DNA of 37,079 nucleotides from Dyella sp. ASV24 (GCF_016428905.1 NZ_JAELTQ010000035.1:1-37079), one strand, 5' to 3'. Counted from the first letter of the stretch, positions 1 through 8,651 are shown. The notes: a model not told the origin generated them from the letters alone. Translations and numbers: made by a program.

Positions 1-11
1 GACACAAGAGC

Positions 12-41
12 ACGCTCCCGCCATGCACATGGCTGGAGCGT
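12..41 (-). terminator. Hairpin after the DUF1254 operon, probable terminator
   Basis: A near-perfect inverted repeat lies about 20 nt past the stop of the minus-strand gene ending at 63. The outer arms are ACGCTCC (12-18) and GGAGCGT (35-41). The inner arms are GCCATG (20-25) and CATGGC (28-33), with a 2-nt loop. The stem is strong but the T-tract on the minus strand is poor (GCTCTTG), so termination is inferred mainly from position. Confidence 0.5.
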
Positions 42-62
42 TCAGAAGCCGCCGATTCACAA

Positions 63-1598
63 TCAGTTACTGACCTTCTTCACGTCATCAGGCTTCCACG
101 TTTTATCGAAGAACGCCTGCTTGGGACTGTAGAGACGCAGGATGATGAAGTAGCCCTTGTTGGGCACGGTGCGCACCCAGTTGCGCTCCTTGCCGGCAGG
201 TGGCTTTGGGCTGAAGTAGAGATCGAACGAGCCATCTGCATTCTGCACCGGCTTGTCCATTGAATTGAGCGACGGCAGCGGCTGTCCGTTATCCACGCCC
301 GATGCATTGATGGGGTCGTAAATCGCCACCGACCAGAAATTGGCTGCAGGTACGTCCGGCGGAAGATGGAGCTGATAGGTATGGTCGCCCCTCAGGTAGT
401 TGCCGTCGGCGTCGCGCCACGCCGAGGGGTACTTGGCGCCCTTCTCCACCATGTCCACGACCATTCCGGGACTCGTGGCGTAGGCAGACGTGAAGTAGGC
501 ATCGCGCTGCACGAGGTTGGTGAAAGTGCCGCTGGACTGGAACTGTGGGTTCTGTCCGGCAAACACGTTCTCCCACTGGCGATCCGGGTAGTAGCGGCCA
601 CCAGGTTGATTGAGCAGCTCGTCCCAGATCTCCACCTTGCTCATGGCAAACGCTGTCTTGGCGGCCTTGTCCAGCAGCTCGCGCTGGTGCGGCGTGGGCT
701 GGAAGGGCTGATTCTTGGCGATGCCAATGGCGGCCATCATCCCTCGCCAGTCCATGTCGGCCGGATCGACGGTTTCCTCATCGACGAAACGCTTGAGCAT
801 GTCGAAGTAGGTGCCGTCGTGCGGGAATAACATGAAAGCAGGCGTCTTGGAGCCATCCGGAAACTTCATGGCGGCAGCGCCGCTTTGCTTGTTGAGTGGG
901 TAGATGTGCGTGCCCGCAATCAACTTGTTGGCCGGCGCCAGATCCTTGGGGTCGGTAAAGAAGCCACGGAAGAACACCAACACGTTGTTGGTTCGTGAGC
1001 GAAAGACGTAGTACCCGGCGGGTGTGTCGCCCTTGTAGTCCCAAGGTACGAGCAGATACTTGCCACCCTTGCCGCCATCCGGACCGGCGAAACCGAAGTC
1101 ACCCGTGAAGGTATGTCCGTCGATAGTGGGGCCGGTGAGCGGCCGCTGGTAGAAGTCGTCAAAGATGCCCTGATTCTTCGGGGGCACCTCCACCACGATA
1201 GGGCCGTCCTTGCCGAGGTTCACATAACCCATCGCATAGAGGCAGTCCGAGTTCGGTGTGGTGACTTTGGTCTTCGCGTTAAGGCGCTCCTTCCACACGG
1301 GGAGCACGTTGTAGCCCGCGCCGTAGACCTTCTCGGAGCCTTCCTTCATGGCGTAGATGTTGATGGCGGGAAGCGCCCACAGGTACACCTGCACAGCGCG
1401 CTGAAAGAACAGCTCATCCCTCAGGAGATCAGCGGACTGCTTGGTGGGGTAGTCACCCTCGAAGGGTGCGTTGGCGAGAACGTCGTGCGCGGTCGACCCC
1501 GATTGCGCGTGGAGTGATGCCATAGGAGCAGCCAGTGCCACCAGCAGCGCAGCCGAAATAGCATGCAGACGCTTGGATACGGGCAACACGCGCATCAC
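63..1598 (-). CDS. DUF1254/DUF1214 domain protein, Sec-exported
   Basis: A 511-residue protein of the DUF1254 (N-terminal) plus DUF1214 (C-terminal) family. The family is common in Proteobacteria, and its biochemical role is not firmly established. A Sec signal peptide spans residues 1-31: basic start, hydrophobic LLVALAAPMASL, cleavage near LHAQS. Export to the periplasm is therefore likely. The middle carries the family phrases TPNSDCLYAMGYVNL and GPIVVEVPP. The C-terminal third has FWSVAIYDP and a final ILRLYSP stretch typical of DUF1214. The first ATG overlaps the stop of the upstream paralogue (ATGA, 4 nt), so the two genes are cotranscribed and probably translationally coupled. A hairpin follows the stop. 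Family assignment is firm; function is unknown. Confidence 0.9.
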   Translation of the reverse strand: MMRVLPVSKRLHAISAALLVALAAPMASLHAQSGSTAHDVLANAPFEGDYPTKQSADLLRDELFFQRAVQVYLWALPAINIYAMKEGSEKVYGAGYNVLPVWKERLNAKTKVTTPNSDCLYAMGYVNLGKDGPIVVEVPPKNQGIFDDFYQRPLTGPTIDGHTFTGDFGFAGPDGGKGGKYLLVPWDYKGDTPAGYYVFRSRTNNVLVFFRGFFTDPKDLAPANKLIAGTHIYPLNKQSGAAAMKFPDGSKTPAFMLFPHDGTYFDMLKRFVDEETVDPADMDWRGMMAAIGIAKNQPFQPTPHQRELLDKAAKTAFAMSKVEIWDELLNQPGGRYYPDRQWENVFAGQNPQFQSSGTFTNLVQRDAYFTSAYATSPGMVVDMVEKGAKYPSAWRDADGNYLRGDHTYQLHLPPDVPAANFWSVAIYDPINASGVDNGQPLPSLNSMDKPVQNADGSFDLYFSPKPPAGKERNWVRTVPNKGYFIILRLYSPKQAFFDKTWKPDDVKKVSN

Positions 1599-3127
1599 AC
1601 CACCTCCTCGAAGTCAGGCATCTTGAATGATTTGTTGCTCAGCGCTTCGGTTACGCCGTAGAGACGCATGGCGGGCAAGGGACGCTTGCCGCGCGTCGGA
1701 ATCCAGTTCTCTTCAAAGCCCGGGGGAGCTTTCGGCCCGACATAGATCGTGACGCCACCATCGGCGTTCTTCTTCATCGTTGCCAGGTCGTACGAGGACA
1801 GCGTCGTACGGTTGGAGTCGCTATAGATGAAGGAGAAGGTAGCGCGGTCGTAGACGGTCAGCGCCCAGAACTGATTCACCGGCATGTCCTTGGGAACGTC
1901 GACCTTGTAGAGCTTGCCGGCTTCCAGCAGCTTGCCGCCCTTGTCGGCTACGGCCATCAGGTATTGCGTGGCCGGCACATCCGCCAGCACCTTGGGCATG
2001 TACGTGCACCAGAAGTATTCGGCGGCACGCTCAATCAGGTCGATGCGGTCGTCATAGACGAAGGTAAACCGCTTGTTGGCATCCGCTTGCAACAGAGCAA
2101 CGTAGTGGCGATCAGGCCAGAAGGCCTTCTTGAAGACTTGCGTGTCGTACCAGTACTGCAGGTAGTACCACGCGTCGATGGCGGCCTGCCGCAAGATGCC
2201 CTTCGTTCTCTCATCCGGATTGAACGGCTTACCCTGCTCGATACCCAGTGACACCAACATGCCCATCATTACCTTGTCCTGCGCGTGCACAGGCTCAACG
2301 CTCATGATGTCGTGCATATCCTGAAAGTGACGTTCGTCGTAGAACGGCAGCGTGGGATAGCGCTCATTGATCGGATCGACAAAGCGCTGCTTGGGTGGAT
2401 TCTTGTCCTCCGACAGGTAGTGCATGCGAAGTCGCTGCGCGTACGTGTAGGCATCGGTGGCGCCTTTCCCTGGCGCGGGTACGGAACGGAATGCGAAGGC
2501 GATGCGGTAGTTTGGCGAGGGAACGTGGATGAACCCCTGTGGGATGGCGTCCTTGTAACCCGGGGGCGTGAACAGATATTTGCCGCCCTTTCCCTGGTCG
2601 AGCCCGGAGGGCCCCACGTCCGCCATGGTGAACTGCCAAGCGTCTACCACCTGTCCGTAGAGGCTTCCATCTGGTCCCGCGGCAGGAACCTCCAGCACCA
2701 CGGGCCCTTTGCGCAGATCGGTATAAGCCGCAATGTAGGGCGTTGTGGAGTTGGCGGTAATCGCCTCCAACCTTGGCGTGGCTGGTGCCGAGTAGACGAT
2801 GACGTCGTTGTCCTTCATGCCGAGCGTATCGAACGCCGCGCGACGGAACGAGTAAATGGCGATAGCCGGCATATTCCACAGCACGGCTTCGAAGGCGCGG
2901 TGGTATTTGATCTGCGCGTCGAAGTCGCTGACGGAAGGTTTCGATCCGGGCGGCGGCTGTCCGCCCAGCGGCTCGTGCTCGGTGGTCGTGGCTGGCACGG
3001 AGATGCTCTGCGTAGCCGCCGTGGAAGCTGCTGTGGTCGATGCCGAAGCGGTGTCCGCCAGGGACAAGCCGGTGGCTGATGCGAGCGCGCTGGCCGCCGT
3101 GGACTTCATGAACTGGCGACGATCCAT
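1595..3127 (-). CDS. DUF1254/DUF1214 domain protein, Tat-exported
   Basis: A 510-residue paralogue of the gene immediately downstream. It starts with a twin-arginine signal (MDRRQFMKSTAASALA, RR at residues 3-4), then a Ser/Thr/Ala-rich region. It should be exported folded by Tat, unlike its Sec-type neighbour. Family phrases are visible: VLWNMPAIAIYSFRRA, NSTTPYIAAYTDLRKGPVVL, QFWALTVYDRATFSF and, near the end, MRLYGVTEALSNKSF. It is probably the first gene of a two-gene operon, with a 200-nt spacer upstream (3128-3327). Different export routes for tandem paralogues suggest that this one may need a cofactor or cytoplasmic folding. That is inference only. Confidence 0.9.
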   Translation of the reverse strand: MDRRQFMKSTAASALASATGLSLADTASASTTAASTAATQSISVPATTTEHEPLGGQPPPGSKPSVSDFDAQIKYHRAFEAVLWNMPAIAIYSFRRAAFDTLGMKDNDVIVYSAPATPRLEAITANSTTPYIAAYTDLRKGPVVLEVPAAGPDGSLYGQVVDAWQFTMADVGPSGLDQGKGGKYLFTPPGYKDAIPQGFIHVPSPNYRIAFAFRSVPAPGKGATDAYTYAQRLRMHYLSEDKNPPKQRFVDPINERYPTLPFYDERHFQDMHDIMSVEPVHAQDKVMMGMLVSLGIEQGKPFNPDERTKGILRQAAIDAWYYLQYWYDTQVFKKAFWPDRHYVALLQADANKRFTFVYDDRIDLIERAAEYFWCTYMPKVLADVPATQYLMAVADKGGKLLEAGKLYKVDVPKDMPVNQFWALTVYDRATFSFIYSDSNRTTLSSYDLATMKKNADGGVTIYVGPKAPPGFEENWIPTRGKRPLPAMRLYGVTEALSNKSFKMPDFEEVV

Positions 3128-3327
3128 GGGCGCCCCTCTAGCCGTTGAGGCCTTGCCTGAGAGGGAACATCTTCCGAAAGCAACTACCGCTCAAACAAGC
3201 GTAAATTCACGCTGCTTGAGTCAGTAGATCTACCAGTCACGACAGGGCCTGGCCTGCCAGGCTCGCCTGCTTTTCTTCCGCCAGCAGCTTGAGGCTTGCA
3301 TATCCAAACCAGCCGAACATAGGCGGA

Positions 3328-4209
3328 TCAGTATTCCCTCGGGTTCTTCCACTCCTGCTCCTTCGGCTTGAAAGCATCGTCCAACATCACCTGGTCGAAG
3401 CCTTGGCCCGCTTCACCGTCCTCGGCGTAGCGGTACAGCACCACGGCATAGATGCCCTGCAGCGTCGCTTGGATCAGGCCAAGTATGGTCAGCCCCACCA
3501 CCACAATCGCGATGGCGGCAACGATGGCGGCCATCGAGTGCGTGGCGTATGCGCCTCCCACAAGCAGGGCCGACACGAGTATCGCGAGGAGCGTCAGCAG
3601 GAAGAATGCGACGCCGAGGCCTGCGTTGCCCGTGATGTTCTCGCCCCAGGTGCACTTGAGTAGCTCCATGCTGCGCGAGATGGCTTCTACCGGGCCCACA
3701 TCCTGGCTGGCCAGCACCGGCACCACCAGGAAAGTGGCCACCGTCCATGCAAGGCCAAGGAGATCGACTGCCAAGCGCCCGATCAGGCCAAGGCGCTCAT
3801 GCAGTGCTCGCAACACTGTGCCCACGGTGGCCGCGATCAGCGCATAGCCGAAGATGCTCACGAGGTTCGAACGCGCGATCGCCATGCCTTCGCCGAAGCT
3901 GGTTTCTTCGCCGCGCAGGCGCGCCAATGCTGCACCTGCCAGTGCGGTATTGAAGAAGATGATCACAAAGTACTGCGTGAGGTAGAACAGGAACGTCAAT
4001 ACATAGCCACCCGCGGTCATGCGATGTCCATGCTCCGCGATACCATCTGCAGCCATGATCGCGGCGATCACCGGGATGAGAAAGCTCGCTGCCACCAGCA
4101 GACAACAGATGCTGGACGCCAGCGGGAACATCAACAGCGACTTGTCCGAACGCAACAACGCAACGCAAGCCCGCGCCAAGCGCAAGCTTCGCGAAAATGT
4201 ACCTGTCAT
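3328..4209 (-). CDS. Multi-pass inner-membrane protein, DUF6159-like
   Basis: A 293-residue integral membrane protein with about six hydrophobic segments. Examples are residues ~25-52 (MFPLASSICCLLVAASFLI), ~68-95 (VLTFLFYLTQYFVIIFFNTA), ~115-135, ~145-165 and two long segments at ~195-255. The pattern, including FNTALAGAALARLRGEETSFGEG and the RSMELLKCTWGENITGN stretch, resembles DUF6159 proteins as I recall them; I could not confirm this by search. Start ATG at 4209 is preceded on the minus strand by AGGGGGGC, a good ribosome site. It lies upstream of the DUF1254 pair with a 200-nt spacer, so it may be a separate transcription unit. No substrate or function can be read from the sequence. 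Confidence 0.8.
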   Translation of the reverse strand: MTGTFSRSLRLARACVALLRSDKSLLMFPLASSICCLLVAASFLIPVIAAIMAADGIAEHGHRMTAGGYVLTFLFYLTQYFVIIFFNTALAGAALARLRGEETSFGEGMAIARSNLVSIFGYALIAATVGTVLRALHERLGLIGRLAVDLLGLAWTVATFLVVPVLASQDVGPVEAISRSMELLKCTWGENITGNAGLGVAFFLLTLLAILVSALLVGGAYATHSMAAIVAAIAIVVVGLTILGLIQATLQGIYAVVLYRYAEDGEAGQGFDQVMLDDAFKPKEQEWKNPREY

Positions 4210-4498
4210 GGCCGCCCCCCTAGTAGTGAGATGTCTCCCAGCACGCCCCTTGTGTGCTGTTATTACTAGACGGCTGCTAACCCAAAAACGGAAACGCTCT
4301 CCAGGAAGGTCCTACGGCTGCTCCGCTCCCAGCGGAGGTTGTAGCCCGGCAGGACGAACTGAGGTTTCCAGGAGAGCACTTCTTTGTGTCCGATGACGCG
4401 GCAAGCCGTGACCACTTGGTTGGCCTGTACGCCCAGGGAAGGTTGCAACGTGACGCTAATTGCTTCGCGTTCCACAAGAAGATATGAAGCCGTGGAAG
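4210..4498. other. Gene-free spacer before the first hairpin-repeat gene
   Basis: No confident gene. The minus-strand frame 4266-4475 reads like protein for about 69 codons, with a segment around SRRTFLESVSVFGLAAV. It starts with GTG, has no ribosome site and matches no family I recognise. It could be a remnant of a longer gene. Promoters for the divergent genes on both sides must lie here, but none stands out. Confidence 0.4.
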
Positions 4499-4522
4499 GT
4501 CCGCTTCCGACCCGAAGCGGAC
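4499..4522 (+). repeat. 24-nt hairpin repeat, copy 1
   Basis: Arms GTCCGCTT and AAGCGGAC flank an asymmetric CGACCC-containing loop. The pairing extends one base on each side (AGG...CCT). It precedes the TPR gene at 4580. The loop gives the element a direction, and all copies in this window read the same way on the plus strand. Confidence 0.9.
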
Positions 4523-4579
4523 CTTAGCGGTGGTGTGCTAAAAGCTGCTTTGGGGACCGTTACCTACTGGGGAAAGGGA

Positions 4580-5023
4580 ATGGCGGAGTTACCTGCGGAG
4601 CTATATGACGAGGTGGTAACTCTCTCGTCTGAAGGCGATATGCTTGCCGGTCTCGGGGAGTTCACCAATGCCATTGGTATCTACAACGAGGCGTGGAAGC
4701 TGATTCCGGAGCCAAAGGCATCTTGGGAAGCCAGCACCTGGCTTTTGGTCGCAATTGGCGACGCCTGCTTTCTTTCCGGAAAATTCAAGAGCGGCCGAGA
4801 CGCGACTGGCTTCGCTCTTCAATGCCCTGGCGGATTCGGAAATCCTTTCATCCACCTTCGACTGGGCCAATGTGAGCTTGAACTCGGCAACGTCGACGCA
4901 GCAGCGGAGCACCTGACCAGGGCGTACGCGCTAGAGGGGAAGGGAATCTTCGACCGTGATGATGCCAAGTACTTCGATTTTCTGAAGTCAAAAATTCAGC
5001 CACCTGCGTCGGGCAATTGGTAG
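4580..5023 (+). CDS. Small TPR-like protein
   Basis: A 147-residue protein made of helical tetratricopeptide-like repeats. Hallmarks are the consensus-like GEFTNAIGIYNEAWKLIPEP (about residues 22-41), a second helix pair around LVAIGDACFLSGKFKSGRDA, and a third around HLRLGQCELELGNVDAAAEHLTRAYALEG. It was started at ATG 4580 because GGGGAAAGGGA lies directly upstream. A longer in-frame start at 4460 would run through the hairpin repeat and translate it. TPR folds bind partner proteins; no partner or catalytic part is visible. It is flanked by hairpin copies at 4499 and 5043. Similar standalone TPR proteins occur as orphan or immunity-like genes, but nothing here proves that. Confidence 0.75.
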   Translation: MAELPAELYDEVVTLSSEGDMLAGLGEFTNAIGIYNEAWKLIPEPKASWEASTWLLVAIGDACFLSGKFKSGRDATGFALQCPGGFGNPFIHLRLGQCELELGNVDAAAEHLTRAYALEGKGIFDRDDAKYFDFLKSKIQPPASGNW

Positions 5024-5042
5024 AAGCGCGGTGCACGGAAAG

Positions 5043-5066
5043 GTCCGCTTTCGACCCATAGCGGAC
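5043..5066 (+). repeat. 24-nt hairpin repeat, copy 2
   Basis: GTCCGCTT, TCGACCCA, TAGCGGAC. It lies 19 nt after the TPR stop and about 37 nt before the next start. One mismatch interrupts the inner stem (T for A). Confidence 0.9.
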
Positions 5067-5103
5067 CTAAGTTTCAGAGATCAGTGACCATGGAAAGGAC
5101 CTC

Positions 5104-5505
5104 ATGATCATACATATCACTTGCAGGACAGACCGCTTTAATCTTTCTATCGTTGGTTCGGATTTCATCAACGACTGTTGCTTTGGTGAGGACTTCTCCA
5201 TCTGGCTGGTGCAGGAGCTGACTGCGTCCGGCATTGCTGCGGACGTCATCGGAATGGAGGATTACGGGTGGTCGAATCAAGTCGAACATGAAGGCTCCTC
5301 GTATCTAATGAACGTTGTGGGCACTCCGGAAGACGATTCAGCCAACCCCAATTACGGCGAATGGCATGTTCTATTGGAACGCCGCCGTACTCTCACGCAG
5401 AGGCTACTGGGCAAGAACAAGGCCTCTCGCACAGGCCCCATTGTGAAGAAAATTGCCGAGCTTCTGTCTCTCGCCGGTTTTGAGGCCGTCGCGGTAGAGC
5501 CGTAG
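5104..5505 (+). CDS. Hypothetical protein, 133 aa
   Basis: A soluble protein of 133 residues with no signal peptide or membrane segment, and no family I recognise. It has an alternating hydrophobic pattern (MIIHITCRTDRFNLSIVG, then DFSIWLVQELTASGIAADVI). The central part is acidic and aromatic (EDYGWSNQVEHEGSSYLMNVVG). The C-terminal helix is basic (RRRTLTQRLLGKNKASRTG). ATG 5104 is preceded by GGAAAGGA at good spacing. It is flanked by hairpin repeats at 5043 and 5591, like the other small plus-strand genes. The alpha/beta pattern and the setting would suit a small immunity-type or stress protein, but that is speculation. Confidence 0.65.
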   Translation: MIIHITCRTDRFNLSIVGSDFINDCCFGEDFSIWLVQELTASGIAADVIGMEDYGWSNQVEHEGSSYLMNVVGTPEDDSANPNYGEWHVLLERRRTLTQRLLGKNKASRTGPIVKKIAELLSLAGFEAVAVEP

Positions 5506-5590
5506 GGACTCGATCAGAGCCTTGGACCAAGTTACCTTTGGCGGCAAGTTCGGGCCTGCGCCCGTTGAGGTGATGCCAGCTCGGAGTAAG

Positions 5591-5614
5591 GTCCGCTTTC
5601 GACCCGAAGCGGAC
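5591..5614 (+). repeat. 24-nt hairpin repeat, copy 3
   Basis: Perfect arms GTCCGCTT and CGAAGCGGAC around TCGACC. It lies 85 nt after the stop at 5505 and closes the first small-gene block. The next gene is the convergent fucosidase. Confidence 0.9.
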
Positions 5615-5727
5615 ACTCAGCCCAAGGCTTGCGGATAACGATCAGGCTCCGATGGCGTGCCTGATATCGTCGCCCTAACTCCGAGGTAGGCCCGCCCATG
5701 CGGCGGCTCTCACCTGATCGATGCGGA

Positions 5728-7557
5728 TCAACGCGTCGGTGAAAGCTCTACCGAATGTATGGATACCGGCAGACGGCTGCCCTGCTCGAACGGTGAAGGC
5801 GGTGTGATCTCCACCTGCATCGCATAGGGGTGCCCCACACGATCTCGGTGTACATGTATCGCCTGGCTGACAACTTCCTTCGTGCCTGAGGCTACGCCCG
5901 CCAGATCCAAGCGGTAGCGCTGCCCATCGATCCATAGATCCATCTGCGCCGGTTGCGGTCCCGGTGTGTAATGGACGGTGCACGTGTAATCGGTTGCGTT
6001 GGTGTCGACCTTCCACATTAGCTTGTAGAGCGTGGCCGGATCTTCATAGCCTTCGCCGTTGTAGTTGAGGTAGTGCGAGGCCTGTGCGGATGGCAGATGA
6101 ACGCTGCCGTCGCTTGCGGTGGCGATAGCCTTGGGGCGCACATGCAGCGTGCCTTTGAAAGGCAACACAACGACCGGCATGAAGGAATCCACATTCGCGT
6201 TGCTGGAATCCGCGGCCGGCCAGTGGGTGAAACGATCCAGCGGAATGGTCACACCGTCGGCATCGTGACGTGCGTCGATCTTGGTGTCGGGTGAGCCCAG
6301 CGGATAGGCGCGACCCAGTTCGGTGTCGACCAGGCCCGGAAGGTGCAGCTGGTGATCGGCGGGAGGAGTCGCCACGAACAGGTAGATCGCATGCGGCCCT
6401 ACTGTCGCGTAGCCGAAGTCCAGTGTTTCAAAGGGCTGCTTGCGCGTGCCGTAGATGGCATCGCCGTTACGCTTCAGCCATGTACCGATGCCATGCAATA
6501 CCTGCGCTTCATACGGCACGACGGAGCCATCGCCTTCGGGACCGATGTTGAGAATGTAGTTGCCGCCCTGGCTGACGACGCGAACCAGTCGCGTGATGTT
6601 CTCGCGAATCTTGGCGGGTAGGTCGGCTCTTGCTTGCCAGGAGCGATAGCCCCAGGTTTCTGGAAACATAGAGGCCGGCGCCTGCCAGGGCAGCTCCATC
6701 GCCACATCGGGCTCGCTGTTGTCGCCCATAACGGCAAAGTCGCCGCGACTGTTCCAGACACGGCCGGAGATCATCGCTTGCGGCTGTAGTGCATGCACGG
6801 TCTGCGCGAAGTGCGTGCTCTGCGCCGGCGTCGGCTTGCCCATGTCAAACCAGATCTCCGAGATGGGGCCGTAGTGGCTCATCAACTCCTGCAGCTGCGC
6901 GACATTGAATGCCTCTTGCGCTGGCGTGATCGGGTTGCTGTTGCCTTCGATGTACGTGTTGCCACCGGGATGGTGCCAGTCGATCGTCGAGTAATAGACG
7001 CCGAATTTCAGGCCTGCGCGCGCGCAGGCATCCGCCAGCTTCTTGACGATGTCCTGGTGATAGGGCGTGCCATCCACCGCGTTGTACGGCGTTTGGGCCG
7101 TCTGGAACAGATTGAATCCATCGTGGTGCTTGGCCGTGACCACGATGAACTTCATGCCCGCCGCCACCGCGAGGGCGGCGATGGCATCGGCGTCGAAATT
7201 CACGGGATCGAAGCGATGGGCCAGTGCTTCGTATTGGTCAGGCGGAATCGGCGCATTGGCGAGAATCTGCTCGCTGTAGCCGTTATCCACGCGATGGCCG
7301 TCCCACATGCCGCCCGCCAACGAATACAGGCCAAAGTGAATGAACATGCCGAACTTGCGATCCTGCCACGCATCGATCGTGGTGCCGCTGGGGCCGGGAC
7401 CTGACGATGGTTGAGGTTCGTCCAACGGGCGTTGTGCCGGCGCTGTGCGATCGGCCATCGGAGGGGACGCAGGCGCAGCCCCAATGCCTTGTGACAACAC
7501 CATCATGCCGGCCAACAGGCACCGGATGATTCCCTTCCTGTTAGCGCTGTTCACCAT
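5728..7557 (-). CDS. Alpha-L-fucosidase, GH29, secreted
   Basis: A 609-residue glycoside hydrolase family 29 enzyme. It would release alpha-linked L-fucose from glycans outside the cytoplasm. A signal peptide covers about residues 1-28 (CLLAGMMVLSQGIGAAPA). The catalytic barrel begins at WQDRKFGMFIHFGLYSLAGG (64-83). HHDGF at 144-148 and EIWFDMG at 234-240 follow, the latter holding the family nucleophile Asp238. GGNYILNIGPEGDG further on is also typical of GH29. After about residue 400 come beta-rich C-terminal regions; the last ~120 residues look like a carbohydrate-associated beta-sandwich. ATG 7557 has no strong ribosome site. The neighbouring GH5 gene at 20826 suggests a plant- or fungal-polysaccharide lifestyle. 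The enzyme class is secure; the linkage preferred is not. Confidence 0.93.
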   Translation of the reverse strand: MVNSANRKGIIRCLLAGMMVLSQGIGAAPASPPMADRTAPAQRPLDEPQPSSGPGPSGTTIDAWQDRKFGMFIHFGLYSLAGGMWDGHRVDNGYSEQILANAPIPPDQYEALAHRFDPVNFDADAIAALAVAAGMKFIVVTAKHHDGFNLFQTAQTPYNAVDGTPYHQDIVKKLADACARAGLKFGVYYSTIDWHHPGGNTYIEGNSNPITPAQEAFNVAQLQELMSHYGPISEIWFDMGKPTPAQSTHFAQTVHALQPQAMISGRVWNSRGDFAVMGDNSEPDVAMELPWQAPASMFPETWGYRSWQARADLPAKIRENITRLVRVVSQGGNYILNIGPEGDGSVVPYEAQVLHGIGTWLKRNGDAIYGTRKQPFETLDFGYATVGPHAIYLFVATPPADHQLHLPGLVDTELGRAYPLGSPDTKIDARHDADGVTIPLDRFTHWPAADSSNANVDSFMPVVVLPFKGTLHVRPKAIATASDGSVHLPSAQASHYLNYNGEGYEDPATLYKLMWKVDTNATDYTCTVHYTPGPQPAQMDLWIDGQRYRLDLAGVASGTKEVVSQAIHVHRDRVGHPYAMQVEITPPSPFEQGSRLPVSIHSVELSPTR

Positions 7558-7828
7558 TCGCTTTGCACCCGTTGCCCCATCTCATGAACGTGTTCGGTGC
7601 CCTGCGCGCCCTGATCGACGCCTTGCAAGGGACACGCATTTAGATCGATCCATATCCGATGCCTAAAAAAGGGCCATGCCGTGATGACCCCGATGTCCGG
7701 ACGCTTGGTGATCCCTGCCCCGGCTGGACTCTAACCCGTTTTTGCAGCGCGACGCTTGTTGCATTGCAGAAAGGTGGAGGTTGCTGACAAACACCTTTGC
7801 GCTTCACTCAGGACCTGCCCTGCATATG
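7558..7828. other. Gene-free leader of the fucosidase gene
   Basis: About 270 nt between the terminator of the alpha/beta hydrolase gene and the fucosidase start. It should contain the fucosidase promoter on the minus strand. I see an A-tract (AAAAAA near 7665) and a small palindrome CCTTGCAAGG near 7621, but no operator I can name. Confidence 0.35.
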
Positions 7829-7860
7829 AAAAAGAGCGGAGCGCCCACTGCGCTCCGCTC
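7829..7860 (-). terminator. Rho-independent terminator of the alpha/beta hydrolase gene
   Basis: On the minus strand a perfect 10-bp stem (GAGCGGAGCG with CGCTCCGCTC, 7-nt loop, 7834-7860) is followed by five T residues (7829-7833). It lies 12 nt past the stop at 7872. Confidence 0.9.
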
Positions 7861-7871
7861 CCTGTCCACGA

Positions 7872-8651
7872 TTACTTCTTGTCGTGCGACGCCTGCTCAA
7901 TGAGCTTGGCGACAACCTCCGGCTTGGAGACATAGATAGCATGGCTGCCGGCCACTTCGACCACCGTGGAGCCCGCGCGCTTGGCCATCATGTGCTGCGC
8001 CTGGGGCGGGATCATGTGGTCATCCTTGGTAACCAGATACCAGCTCGGCTTCGACTTCCAGGCCGGCACCGTCACCTGCCCACCCAAGGCCTGAACGCCC
8101 CACGGCACCTGCGAGTCCGCCATGAAATTGGCTTCAGCGGCGGGCACGTCGCCGGCAAAGGCGGCCGCGAACTTCGCGCGATCCAGGAACAGGAAACCAT
8201 CTTGCGGCGGCAGGATCGGCGGCTGCGACGCGCCCGGGGGCGGGTTGGCGATCAGGCTCTGCACCGACTCGCCGGTGTCCGGTGCAAAGGCGGCGATGTA
8301 CACCAGGCGCTGGACCTTGGGATCGGTGCCGGCTTCGGAGATAACCACGCCGCCGTAAGAGTGGCCGACGAGCACTACGGGGCCATTCTGCTGCGCAATG
8401 GCGCGCTTGGTGAATGCGACGTCATCCGCCAGTGTGGTCGTGGGGTTCTGGACGATGGTGACGTTGTAACCGTCCTTCTTGAGGATGTCGTACACCTTCT
8501 GCCAGCCGGAGCCATCCACGAAGCCGCCGTGCACGAGCACGATGTTCTTGATGGATTCCTGTGACTTGGGCGCCATGTCGGCGGCGGCGTGGGCGGCGGA
8601 TGCGAGGGTCATGGCGGCCAGGGCGGCGAGACCGAAAGCTTTGATCTTCAT
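7872..8651 (-). CDS. Exported alpha/beta hydrolase
   Basis: A 259-residue alpha/beta-hydrolase fold protein. A signal peptide covers residues 1-23 (MKIKAFGLAALAAMTLASAA, then HAAAD), so it is periplasmic or secreted. The oxyanion segment is NIVLVHGGFVDGSGW (36-50). The nucleophile elbow is GHSYGG with Ser98. Likely acid and base are in TKDDHMIPP and GSHAIYV. It resembles the salicylate-esterase/hydroxynitrile-lyase-like group that Proteobacteria use for small esters, but the substrate cannot be read. ATG 8651 was chosen because GGAG sits 7 nt upstream on the minus strand; a TTG at 8663 is the longer alternative. It is a single-gene unit with its own terminator. Confidence 0.9.
   Translation of the reverse strand: MKIKAFGLAALAAMTLASAAHAAADMAPKSQESIKNIVLVHGGFVDGSGWQKVYDILKKDGYNVTIVQNPTTTLADDVAFTKRAIAQQNGPVVLVGHSYGGVVISEAGTDPKVQRLVYIAAFAPDTGESVQSLIANPPPGASQPPILPPQDGFLFLDRAKFAAAFAGDVPAAEANFMADSQVPWGVQALGGQVTVPAWKSKPSWYLVTKDDHMIPPQAQHMMAKRAGSTVVEVAGSHAIYVSKPEVVAKLIEQASHDKK

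Noticed and set aside
2285-3079. Long plus-strand frame opposite the Tat-type DUF1254 gene
   Set aside because: Antisense shadow of a clear gene, with no ribosome site or recognisable domain. The same applies to frames at 26678-27589, 29010-29996 and 30874-31941.
4266-4475. 69-codon minus-strand frame with protein-like composition
   Set aside because: GTG start, no ribosome site and no recognised family; kept only as a possible remnant in the spacer note.
5404-5616. Minus-strand frame starting MSASGRKRTL and similar frames at 11481, 12386, 12833, 13693 and 14014
   Set aside because: These are translations of the hairpin repeat plus antisense of real genes. They all share RKRT/RFGSEAD-type openings only because they begin in the repeat.
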